Source: Conchocele bisecta (taxonomy: Eukaryota > Mollusca > Bivalvia > Lucinida > Thyasiridae). From it: DNA of 64,000 bases. The stretch lies in NCBI GenBank assembly GCA_029237695.1, contig JAQRGA010000340.1, positions 1-64,000 on the forward strand. The letters run 5' to 3'. Position numbers and translations under genes: made by a program. Below, one piece after another: positions 47,201 through 57,384 of this stretch. The notes under the pieces are model-generated. The model was not told where the DNA came from. It worked only from the letters and a program-made list of their open reading frames with translations, and made no database searches. Position 1 is the first letter of the stretch; each line of letters opens with the position of its first letter.

Positions 47201-48965
47201 GGTCCGTATGATAAGTGCCCGTGTCTGTATGAAGATAGGCTCCGTTATGATAAGTGACCCCCGTGTCTGTATGAAGATAGGCTCCGTATGATAATGTGTC
47301 CGTGTCTGTATGATAGGCCTCCGTGAAGATAGTGTCCCGTGTCTGTATGAAGATAGACCTCGTATGTATGTGCCGTGTCTGTATGAAGATAGACTCCGTA
47401 TGATAAGTGTCCCGTGTCTGTATGAAGATAGGTCCGTATGATAGTGCGTGTCTGTATGAAGATAGGCTCCGTATGAAGTGCCCGTGTCTGTATGAAGATA
47501 GGCTAAACCCGTATGATAAGTGTCCCGTGGTCTGTATGAGATAGGCTCCGTATGATAAGTGCCCGTGTCTGTATGAAGATAGGACTCCGTTTATGATAAG
47601 TGCCCGTTGTCTGTATGAAGATAGGATCCGTATGATAAGTGTCCGTGTCTGTATGTAAGATAGGCCTCCGTATGATAGGGTCCGTGTTGTCTGTAGAAGA
47701 TAGGCCTCCGTATGATAAAGTGTCGTGACTGTATGAAAAGTGTAGATCGTATGATAAGTGCCCGCGTCTGTTTGAAGATAGACTCGTTATGATAAAGTGT
47801 CCGTGTCTGTATGGAAGATAGGGTTCGTTAATGATAGTATTCGTGTCTGTTTGAAGAAGAGACTCCGTATGATAAGTGCCGTGTGTGTATGAGATAGGTC
47901 CGTTGATAAAGTGTCCGTGTCTGTATGAAGATAGACCTCGTATGATTAAGTGCCCAGTCTGTATGAAGATAGCTCCGGTTGATTAATGTGTGTCTGTATG
48001 AAGATAGGGTCCGTAGAATAGTGCGTTGTCTGTATGAAGATAAGATCCCGTATGTAAGTGCCGTGTCTGTATGAAGATAGGCTCCAGTATGATAAGTGTT
48101 CCGTGTAATTGTATGAAGATGGTCCGTATGATAAGTGTCCGTCTGGATGAAAAAGATAGACTCCGTATGATAAGTGGGCCCTGTGTCCCTTTTGTATGAA
48201 GATAGGCTCCGTATGATAGTGCCCGTGTGTATGAGATAGGCTCCGTCATGATAAGTGCCCGTGTCTGTATGAAGTTAGGACTCCGTATGATAAGTGCCCG
48301 TGTCTTGTATGAAGATATCCGTATGTAAGTGTCCGTGTTTCCAGTATGAAGATATACTCCGTATGATAAGTGCCCGTGTCTGTATGAAGATAGGCTCCGT
48401 ATGATAAGTGCCCGTGTCTGTATGAAGATAGGCTCCGTATGTAAGTGCCCGTGTCTGTATGAAGATAGACTCCGTATGTAAGTGCCCGCGTCTGTATGAA
48501 GATAGATCAGTATGATAAGTGCCCGTGTCTGTAGAAGATAGACTCCGTATGATAAGTGCCCGTGTCTGTATGAAGATAGACTCAGTATGATAAGTGCCCG
48601 TGTCTGTATGAAGATAGACTCCGTATGATAAGTGTCCGTGTCTGTATGAAGATAGACTCCGTATGATAAGTGCCCGTGTCTGTATGAAGATAGACTCCGT
48701 ATGATAAGTGTCCGTGTCTGTATGAAGATAGACTCGGTATGATAAGTGTCCGTGTCTGTATGAAGATAGGCTCCGTATGATAAGTATCCGGGTCTGTATG
48801 AAGATAGGCTCCGTATGATAAGTGTCCGTGTTTGTATGACGATAGGCTCCGTATGATAAGTGCCTGTGTCTGTATGAAGATAGACTCCGTATGATAAGTG
48901 TCCGTGTCTGTATGAAGATAGACTCCGTATGATAAGTGTCCGTGTCTGTATGAAGATATGCTCGT
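20225..48965. repeat. 38-bp satellite array, ~28.7 kb, ~750-780 copies
   Basis: The consensus unit is 38 bp, starting GRCTCCGTATGATAAGTG, then YCCGTGTC, and ending TGTATGAAGATA. Two common variant positions are A/G at base 2 and C/T at about base 19. The array is uninterrupted; I saw no spacer, gene or transposon inside. The reverse strand of the unit has no stop triplet in any frame, which creates long minus-strand frames (for example 24159-25964 and 28194-29495) with a 38-residue period. Units in the first ~150 bp and last ~600 bp are nearly perfect. The interior is full of 1-4 base indels, mostly deletions before about 36.2 kb and frequent insertions after. Function is unknown; it is satellite DNA by form. 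Confidence 0.97.
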
Positions 48966-49460
48966 TTGTTATGAGCTCAGTACACTGCTTAATACATATC
49001 ATAATAATTCATCACTCTTGAAACATCCTCTTCAATCATTTCGCTCACATAGGCCATGTTCGTCTTGCGTTTTCACGAGTCTCACGACATATCGATGTTT
49101 TGCACAAGTATGGTACTTTCCGTAGGGCAATACATAACAATAACTCGCGTACTTGTACTCGGACTGGTTTTCCGTACATCTGTAGTTAAGTCCAGTTTTG
49201 TGACTGAAAATCGCAAAAAAATGCAAGGATTTGAAACACAGATTTACACTGACCGCCAAGTGTATGCTAGTAACATGGTTTGTCAGATCGCGAAAGAAGG
49301 TCGTCGCGAAAATCTTCAAATAACGTAAATCGCGAAATTTAATGGCGGCGAAATGTAGATGGTATACTGTACAGCAACACATTTGCGCTACTGCGAAGTT
49401 CAAACATTTGTAACTTGTCACTTTTCGGATTGCCCCTCAGAAGAGTGCGAAATATATGTG
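48966..49460. other. Unique-looking flank of the satellite, no supported gene
   Basis: A 129-codon minus frame (49032-49421) and an overlapping 90-codon plus frame are present. The stretch GATCGCGAAAGAAGGTCGTC / AAATCGCGAAATTTAATGGC near 49288-49345 looks like interspersed-repeat sequence rather than coding DNA. No start context or splice pattern supports either frame. Confidence 0.45.
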
Positions 49461-49665
49461 TACACAACGGCCTGCGTTAATCTTTCCCAGATTATGAACC
49501 TTTCAAAACACCTATTGGTAATGTGAACTCGCAATCAAGCAAGTTGATTTTCTGAGCCTCAGCTGTCGCACAGCTCAGGCTCAGTCAATCAAGCTGCTTG
49601 ATTTCAGTCACAATATTGAAGTATTTTTAAATAAAAAATAGACAAATATTGGCGCAATCGATAGT
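49461..49665 (-). mobile_element. Foldback element, CTGAGCCTGAGCTG family (inverted copy)
   Basis: TACACAACGGCCTGCGTTAA, CACCTATTGGTAATGTGAAC, AGCTGTCGCACAGCTCAGGC and TCAATCAAGCTGCTTGATTT follow the reverse family order around the hairpin centre. It ends with GACAAATATTGG. Confidence 0.75.
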
Positions 49666-49807
49666 GTATACGTTCTTTGTGGTATTTTACCCCTGACATT
49701 TGAGCCTGACTCGTGAACGTTGCAACACAAGGGTCGAATTAGCTACATGAATGTAAAAAATTATAAATAAGTTCAGTCTTGATCGGCCATATTGACTCTT
49801 GAATTCT

Positions 49808-50060
49808 GGGGCTCGTTTCACTAAACTTCGTACGACTAAAATGTTCGTAAGAGAAAACTTATGATAGTCCTTAAATATTCACATTAACAATGTTTTCTTG
49901 TAAACAATTATTGGATTTGCATGTATTGAACATAGGCTGCATATGAAACATATGCAGCCTATGCTCAATAAATGTAAATACATCAATTGAAATTTCCAGA
50001 CAATCCTAAATTTTCATTTACGAACATTTTCGTCGTACGAAGTTTAATGAAACGGCCCCC
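49808..50060. mobile_element. Foldback TTCACTAAACTTCGTACG family, copy 5
   Basis: The arms run from GGGGCTCGTTTCACTAAACT to GAAGTTTAATGAAACGGCCC. The centre, ATAGGCTGCATATGAAACAT followed by ATGCAGCCTATG, has a short internal duplication. Confidence 0.85.
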
Positions 50061-50171
50061 TGGAGGGTATTGATAACACTATCAAATCTTTGATATATTT
50101 TCGAGTTTCGTTTCTGCATGTACACAGCACATGTGCAATGTACGGACTGTATGGACATGAGGATGTGACAA

Positions 50172-50243
50172 CACAGTTAGATCACGTTCTAAAGCTCGCG
50201 GATTATCTCCTCGTACATGCGGATCAACTGTGATCTAACTGTG
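50172..50243. mobile_element. Foldback MITE, GAGGAGATAATCC family, short copy
   Basis: Perfect 14-bp ends CACAGTTAGATCAC / GTGATCTAACTGTG enclose AAAGCTCGCGGATTATCTCC and TCGTACATGCGGATCA. It lacks most of the left inner arm present at 1559-1658. Confidence 0.78.
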
Positions 50244-51014
50244 GCTTGCTATAGGTCAACGTATTCGTCACATTAGTAGCAAGTGCGTACATGCAATTGT
50301 GATTGAGTGGCTATCAAGACATAAGTGGAGATGTATGGGGAATTACAAATTAGGACAGCAGGTGGGGATCTTCAGGGAGGGGGGGGTGTTCCAGTGTTGC
50401 AGCCACGGAGTTTACATAGATCAAAGTTTACCACCAGTTACAGTCTGACTTTAAAGGCACTGAACGGCTCAGTATTACAATTTTCCGATTTTATCAAACA
50501 CAAAAACATGTTTGGCAACTGATTTAGTACACAAAACTAACATATACTGCCTAATAGATACATCTTCAAGTCTTGAGATTTACATCTTAATCACAATGTG
50601 AAGACAACAAAACTTGTTTTGTGTACCACTCAGTGCAAAATGTCAATATTGACAATTTAATTTCCGTAACCCAACGGCTTCGGCTCGGAAGCTAGTCGTT
50701 AAACTCCGGCTATCGGAATTCATCGGCCGCGAATCGGAGTTGAGGAGTTGGCCCGAGCGTCTATCGGAAAATCGATCGGACTTTGAAACACGCACCTGCT
50801 GTTTGTTTATCAACAAATATTGATATTTTCATCGACTACAAACTCATTTTTGTACCAAAATGAATGCAAACAGTTTCAAAGTGTGTGTAAATAGAAACCT
50901 GTTGGATTTGTGTGTGGGAAAACCCAATAGGAGGCCAAATTCGGCAACTTGAGCCGTATAGGGGCTTTAACTGCCGTAAAACACAGGAAAGTGCATTTCG
51001 AAGAGCTCGAAAAT

Positions 51015-51108
51015 AGTTGCGAACGGTAACTCTTGCAATTACTCCCGTACCGTCCGCAGCTAGCTACGGACGGTACGGGAGTAGATTGCAAGAGTTACCT
51101 TCGCAACT
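51015..51108. repeat. 94-bp near-perfect palindrome
   Basis: AGTTGCGAACGGTAACTCTT, GCAATTACTCCCGTACCGTC and CGCAGCTAGCTACGG fold onto the mirrored right arm ending GAGTTACCTTCGCAACT. The centre is TAGCTA. It could be a miniature foldback element; no second copy is in the window. Confidence 0.8.
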
Positions 51109-51160
51109 AGACAACCCCCCCCCACCCCCGTTCCCCAAAATGATGGATCCGCCCCTGAGG
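51109..51160 (-). repeat. Possible hAT-like terminus CAGGGGCGGATCC
   Basis: On the minus strand the sequence from 51158 reads TCAGGGGCGGATCCATCATT followed by a G-rich run. CAGGGGCGGATCC is a terminus I associate with hAT-type elements. The other end was not found, so this is tentative. Confidence 0.35.
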
Positions 51161-51279
51161 TGTCTACACAATTCACAGATGCACTGAACGATCTGGAGCA
51201 GCACTCAGTGCGAAGCCACGTCCAAATGCGTATGCCTTTAGTAGCCATGATCGACAACTGTGTAAATAAATTTCGCTTC

Positions 51280-51431
51280 ATTTTGTTCTCACCGTACTCA
51301 CAGTACAATCATGTATATTTTCACTGCATGTTCCTCATTATTATGTGTTGTTTGTTATATTATACTGCATTTGGTTATACCATGATCTCTGTAAAGAGGA
51401 AATAAAGAAATTGAATTGAATTGAATTGAAA
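51280..51431 (+). mobile_element. 3' end of a LINE/retroposon with (ATTGA)n tail
   Basis: GTAAAGAGGAAATAAAGAAA carries an AATAAA signal and is followed by four ATTGA units, a tail style of several invertebrate non-LTR retrotransposons. The upstream part is AT-rich without reverse transcriptase, so only a 5'-truncated end is present. Confidence 0.6.
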
Positions 51432-51503
51432 GTATTCATCACATTTGCAGCTAGTGCGTACATACAATTGTGATTGAGTGGCTATCAAGACATAAGAGGA
51501 GAC

Positions 51504-51578
51504 CGGTGTTATGTCTATAACAGTCAAGTTGCATAGCAATAAATGTGTTTGGGAAACCGACTAGACATGAACAACTGA
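51504..51578. other. Short unique spacer between the direct repeat and the 57-bp array
   Basis: Nothing recognisable. The array starts abruptly at TGTAAACGTGATAGAG. Confidence 0.5.
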
Positions 51579-54500
51579 TGTAAACGTGATAGAGTCATGG
51601 AGTATGTACGCTGAGTTATAGCGAATACATGTATATGTAAACATGATAGAGTCATGGAGTATGTACGCTGAGTTATAGCGAATACATGTATATGTAAACG
51701 TGATAGAGTCATGGAGTATGTACGCTGAGTTATAGCGAATACATGTATATGTAAACATGATAGAGTCATGGAGTATGTACGCTGAGTTATAGCGAATCCA
51801 TTGTATAAGTACGTGAATAGAGTCATGAGTATGTACGCTGAGTTACAGTGAATACATGTATATGTAAACATGATAGAGTCATGGAGTATGTACGCTGAGT
51901 TATAGCGAATACATGTATATGTAAACGTGATAGAGTCATGGAGTATGTACGCTGAGTTATAGTTGATAACATGTATATGTAAACAATGATAGTCTGGAGT
52001 ATGTACGCTGAGTTATGTGAATAAACAAGTAAATGTACTGATAGAGTCATGGAGTATGTACGCTGAGTTATAGCGAATACATGTATATGTAAACATGATA
52101 GAGTCATGGAGTATGTACGCTGAGTTATAGTGATACATGTATAGTACGTATGAGAGTCATGAGTAATGGTACGTGAGTTAGGAGTCGATACAGTATATGT
52201 GTAAACGTGATAGAGTCATGGGTATGTACGAATGTTTATAGCGAATACAATTGTATAGTTTAAAGTGATAGAGTCAAGGAGTATGTTACGCTGAGTTATA
52301 GTGTAAACATTTATATGAAACTGATAGAGTCATGGAGTATGTACGCTGAGTTTTATAGGAAAAAACATGTATATGTAACATGATAGAGTCATGGAAGTAT
52401 GTACGCTGAGTTATAGTGAACACATGTATGTAAACTGATATCAGGGTCGGAGTATGTACGCTGAGTTATAGTGAATACATGTATATGTAAACGTGATAAG
52501 ATTCATGGAGTATGTAAGCTGAGTTATAGTGAATACATATATAAACGATAGAGTCAGGTATGTACGTGAGTAGTGAATACATGTATAGTAAACGTGATAT
52601 TCATGGAGATGTAGCTGAGTAGTGAATCATGATATGTAAAGTGATAGAGTCATGGAGGATGTACGCTGAGTTATAGTGAATACAGTATGTAAAACGTGAT
52701 GAGTCATGGAGTATGTACGCTGAGTTATGTGAATACAGGTATATGTAAAACGTGATAGAGTCTGGAGTATGTACGCTGAGTTATAGTGAATACATGTATG
52801 TAAACGTGTTGAGTCATGGAGTATGTACGCTGAGTTATAGCGAATACTGTATATGTAAACGTGATAGAGTCATGGATATGTCGCTGAGTTATAGTGAATA
52901 CATTTATATTAAACATGATAGAGTTATGGAGTATGTACGCTGAGTTATAGTGAATCATATATGTAAACGTGATAGATCATGGAGTATGTACGCTGAGTTA
53001 TATGATACATGATATATGTAAACATGTATAGAGTCTAGTAGTGATACTGTGTATAGCGATACCTGTATATGTACATGATAAAGTTAGAGTCATGGAGTAT
53101 GTTCGCTGAGTAGTGAATACTGTATATGTAAACGTGATAGTATGGAGATGTCGCTGAGTTATAGTGATCATGTATATGTAAACGTGATAGTCGGAGTGTA
53201 GCTGAGTTATAGCGAATCATGTATATGTAAAGTGTAGGGTCATGGAGTATACGCTGAGTTTATAGACATGTATGAAAACTGTTAGTTGGAGTATGTACGC
53301 TAGTTAGGAATCATGTATAAACGTGATAGTCATGGAGTTATGTAGCTGATTATAGCGAATACATGTATGTAAAGTGATAGTCATGGAGTATGTACGCTGA
53401 TTATAGGAATACTGTATATGTCTGATAGAGTCATGGATATGTACGCTGAGTTATTAGTGAATACTTGTATAAACGATAGTCGAGATGTTAACTCTGGAGT
53501 ATAGCTGATAACAATGTATATGTAAACGTGATAGAGTCATGGAGTAGTACGCTGAGTTATAGCGGAATACAGGTTATGTAACGTGATAGGGTATGGGAGT
53601 TTGTACGCTGAGTTTTATAGCGAATACATGTATATGTAAAACGTGATGAGTCTGGGTATGTACGCTGATTTATAGTGAATCATGTTATGTAAACGTGATA
53701 GAGTCATGGGGAGTATGTACGTGGAGTTATAGCGAATTACATGTATAAGGTTAAACGTGATAGGTCATGGAGTATGTACGCTGAGTTATAGGCGAATACA
53801 TGTATATGTAAAGTGATAGGGTCATGGAGTTTGTACGCTGAGTTATAGTGAACATTTATATGTAAAAACATGATAGAAGGTATGGAGTATGTACGTGAGT
53901 TATAGTGAATACATGTATATGTAAACGTGATGGTCATGGGGAGTTGTACGTGAGTTTAGGGAATACTGTATATGTAAACGTGATTAGAGTATGGAGTATG
54001 TACGTGGTTATAGCGAATACATGAAATGTAAACGTGGTACAGTCTGGAGTATGTACGCCTTGAGTTATGCGAATACATGTATATGTAAAATGATAGAGTT
54101 CATGGAGTATGTCGTGAGGTTATAGCGAATAAACATATTATGTTAAACGTGATAGGGTCATGGAGTAATGTCGCTGAGTTATAAGCGAATACAAGAATAT
54201 GTAAACATGATAGAAGTCATGGGGGGGGGGAGTATGTACGCTGAGTTATAAGAGGAAATACTGTTTATGTAAACATGATAGAGTCCTGGATTTATGTACG
54301 CTGAGTTTTAGAGGAATACATGTATATGTAAACGTGGATTAGGAGTATGGGTATGTACGCTGATTATAAAAGTGAATAAATTGTATATGTTTTAAACGTG
54401 ATAGAAAGTCAATGGAGTATGTACGCTGAGTTTATAGCCGAATACATGTATATGTAAAACGTGGATAGGGTCATGGAGGTTTGTACGGCTGAGTTATAGC

Positions 54501-55623
54501 GAATTCATTGTATTTAATTAAATGATAGAGTCTGGGAGTATGTAGCGGAGTTATAGCGAAATACATTTATATGTAAACATGATAGGGTATGGAGTATGTA
54601 CGATGAGTTTTATAGCGAATTACTGTATATGTAAACGTGATAGAGTCATGGAGTTTGTACGCAGGTTATGCGAATTACATGTATAGTAAACATGGTAGAG
54701 TTGGAGTATGTACGCTGAGTTATAGCGAAATACAGTATATGTAAACGTGATAGGAGTCATGGAGGTTAGGTACGGCTGAGTTATGCGAATACATGTTTAT
54801 TTGTAAACCGTGATAGAGTCTGGAGTTTGTACGCTGAGGTTTATAGCGAATACATGTTATATGTTAAACATGATAGAGTCATGGGTATGTACGCTGAGTT
54901 ATAGCGGAATACATGTAGAAATGTAAACATGATAGAGTCATGGACGTAAAATGTACGCTGAGTTCTAGTGAAATACATGTATATGTAAACGTGATAGAGT
55001 CATGGAGTATGTACGCTGTGGAGTTATAGCGAATACATGTATATGTAAAACATGATAGAGTATGGCAGTATGTACGCTGAGGTTATAGTGAATACATGTA
55101 TATGTAAACGTTGATAGAGTCATGGAGTATGTACGCCTGGAGTTATCGTGAAATAAACATGTATATGTAAACATGATAGAGTCATGGAGTATGTACGCTG
55201 AGTTATAGTGAATACATGTATATGTAAACGTGATAGAGTCATGGAGTATGTACGCTGAGTTATAGTGAATACATGTATATGTAAACGTGATAGAGTCATG
55301 GAGTATGTACGCTGAGTTATAGCGAATACATGTATATGTAAACATGATAGGGTCATGGAGTATGTACGCTGAGTTATAGTGAATACATGTATATGTAAAC
55401 ATGATAGAGTCATGGAGTATGTACGCTGATGTATAGTGAATACCAAAATGTATGTAAAACGTGATAGAGTCAGTTGGAGTATGTACGCTGAGTTATAGTG
55501 AATACATGTATATGTAAACGTGATAGAGTCATGGAGTATGTACGCTGAGTTATAGTGAATACATGTATATGTAAACGTGATAGGGTCATGGAGTATGTAC
55601 GCTGAGTTATAGCGAATACATGT
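51579..55623. repeat. 57-bp satellite array, ~4.0 kb, ~71 copies
   Basis: The unit contains GATAGAGTCATGGAGTATGT, ACGCTGAGTTATAGYGAATA and CATGTATATGTAAACRTG. Fifty-seven is divisible by three, so each minus frame keeps a 19-residue period (FTYTCIRYNSAYILHDSI), producing false frames such as 51524-51871 and 54965-55402. Units at the ends (51579-51790, 54965-55623) are nearly identical; the interior carries many deletions, then insertions including a G10-12 run near 54220. In the first eight units AAACGTG and AAACATG alternate. Confidence 0.96.
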
Positions 55624-55845
55624 CTATCTCACCAATGCACCCCGGGTCATCTCGGCAGAGGCAGTATGTGAGATGGTAAGGTGGTCGCCAGATCGGACAA
55701 GTGGGTTTCCTCCGGCTACTCTGGTTTCCTCCCAAATTAATGACCGCCCTTACGCCTTCATATGCGCCAACGAAAGCATTTTTATAAGTGTTGTCGTGCT
55801 TGTTTGTAATCGTTGTAAAATAAATATAAAGTTTAAACTTTAGAG
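55624..55845 (+). mobile_element. SINE/LINE-like 3' segment with CCTCCGGCTACTCTGG motif
   Basis: GTGGGTTTCCTCCGGCTACT followed by CTGGTTTCCTCCC is a sequence I know from many invertebrate interspersed retroposons. The segment ends with TAAAATAAATATAAAG, like a retroposon tail. The minus frame at 55607-55867 across it is not a gene. Confidence 0.5.
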
Positions 55846-56061
55846 AGTATATGCAATTACCATACATTATATTTATTATATTAAAATTATATTATCTGAA
55901 GTTTCTAAGTTTCGAACAGACAAACTATGAATAATTGTAATGGATAGTGAGTGGGGTTGATACATGAATAACTCGAATAATAATTTCGAATCGATCCAAA
56001 GTCTAAAATACGATTTTTGTTTCAAAATCTATCCCTTGCTGCATTGTAACATAGCGGATCT

Positions 56062-56180
56062 GGGGTCCGTTTCACTAAACTTCGTACCACTAAATGTTCG
56101 TAAGTGCAAATTTAGGATCGTTTGAAAATTTAAATTGATGGATTTTAATTTATTGAGCATACATGTAGGCTGCATATGCA
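56062..56180 (+). mobile_element. Foldback TTCACTAAACTTCGTACG family, left-half copy 6
   Basis: TGGGGTCCGTTTCACTAAAC to TAGGCTGCATATGCA; the right arm is missing. At 56181 it continues directly into CTGAGCCTGAGCTG-family sequence (TTGATTGGGTGAACTTGAGC, TCTGGGCAAGATTCATGCAG), so a junction between two families lies here. Confidence 0.78.
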
Positions 56181-56331
56181 ACGTTGATTGGGTGAACTTG
56201 AGCTGGAGATGTCATGAAACACTGAGAATCTGGGCAAGATTCATGCAGGCAACTGTGTACAAACATCTTGCAGACGGGTTAACAAAAACGCTTTTGGTAC
56301 ATGTAAATAAGTATAGGTTATTTGATGTCTA

Positions 56332-57075
56332 TGTCGATATATGCGAGTTCCGCGGCGTGCGATATTGCGCGACTTTAAGGTTGTATCTCACTGGGCTGCG
56401 GCAGCTCGCGACTAGTTGGAGACACAAACTTGCAAGAAAATACGCGAATTATCGACACTTTTCACTTGGAATAACACTGTATTGGTACTTACGACACGTT
56501 CCCGTATGTCGCACGAATGTTGCACGAATGTCGCACGAAATTTTGGTCCAAAATTCGCCGGGAGTTCGCATACATGTCAACAAAATTGCGAATTATTTTT
56601 TGCACTTGCGACTGTCGCGCGCGTGTCGCGCGACAGTTATGCGTTACAATTGAGAAATAGGCAGCTCGCGCCTGTCTCGCGCCCGGAATGTCAGATTATA
56701 ATTGTTGTCTCCAATCAATCACAATTTAGTTTTATAAGTCGCCAACTCCTCACAAAGTTGTCTCACATTTCTCTCACTTTCTGACTCACGGAAACTAAAT
56801 TGAGAAGGGTTAGAGACGGGTTCGAGACGCCCGTGACGATTTTGAGAGAAAATTTGTCGCGCGAATTTTTTGAACATGTTCAAAATTCCAGCGACTGAGA
56901 GCGAGGCCCTGCGAATCACGAGAGGAAATTGAGAACCACTGCGAACATTTCGAGACATTTTGGAAACTTCCTCGCGAATGCCGTTCGCAATTTTCGCCAA
57001 CAGTCGCACCCCAGTCAGATACTAGCTTTAGGAGCACAATATCGTTGCGCGGCGGAACGAGTGGCATATATCCAC
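56332..57075. mobile_element. Foldback hairpin split by a nested 640-bp element
   Basis: The outer hairpin has a left arm near 56332-56372 (CGATATATGCGAGTTCCGCG) and a right arm near 57036-57075 (TGCGCGGCGGAACGAGTGGC, ATATATCCAC). It is a relative of the intact hairpin at 58871-58977. The nested element, 56383-57022, starts GTATCTCACTGGGCTGCG and ends with the inverse, CGCACCCCAGTCAGATAC, and is rich in TCGCGA/TCGCAC. CTTTAAGG before and CTTTAGG after may be the remains of a target duplication. The 172-codon plus frame at 56135-56653 crosses three elements and is not a gene. Confidence 0.62.
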
Positions 57076-57218
57076 ATACAATTCAAATAGCCTTTTTATT
57101 ATATAGTTACGTAAATCACTCGCAATTTATATGCGCCTCAAAAATTATACAAACGAGAAATAAAATAAACAAATAAGTGGTGGTTTAAAAGTAACTATTA
57201 TTCGAGGTGAAACGGAGT

Positions 57219-57372
57219 TGCGACACTGACTAATATGAAGTAAAGCGACGTTAATAATGGCAATTATTATATACGTACTTTCATTTCCCATTGAAACACA
57301 ATGCAACACAAGACGTCAATATTTTTTCGATATTGACGTCTCGTGAGTTCATATTGGTCAGTGCCGGTGTCC
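57219..57372. repeat. Foldback with ACGTCAATAT hairpin core
   Basis: CACTGACTAATATGAA on the left mirrors TTCATATTGGTCAGTG on the right. The core AAGACGTCAATATTTTTTCG and ATATTGACGTCT forms a tight hairpin at 57308-57341. Confidence 0.65.
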
Positions 57373-57384
57373 ATATAAAGAAAA

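Larger units (their letters stand above)
50261..51503. repeat. 72-bp direct repeats flanking a ~1.1-kb segment
   Basis: Bases 50261-50332 and 51432-51503 both contain AGTGCGTACAT then CAATTGTGATTGAGTGGCTA and TCAAGACATAAG, with about six or seven differences. The right copy begins directly after a retroposon-like (ATTGA)n tail. The enclosed 50333-51431 holds the palindrome at 51015-51108, G/C tracts and no supported gene. Confidence 0.75.

Noticed and set aside
20225..48965. CRISPR-like array
   Set aside because: The repeat is head-to-tail with no unique spacers, and the surrounding DNA is eukaryotic.
20225..48965. Centromeric satellite
   Set aside because: Size and form would allow it, but nothing in the sequence shows centromere function; calling it one would be speculation.
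49032..49421. 129-codon minus frame overlapping a 90-codon plus frame
   Set aside because: Both frames cross sequence that looks like an interspersed repeat. There is no Kozak, splice or domain support.
51524..55446. Minus-strand frames with a 19-residue period
   Set aside because: 57 bp is a multiple of three, so any stop-free register of the satellite stays open. This is an artefact of the array.
56135..56653. 172-codon plus frame
   Set aside because: It starts inside a truncated foldback element, crosses a second family and ends in a nested element. No conserved motif was seen.
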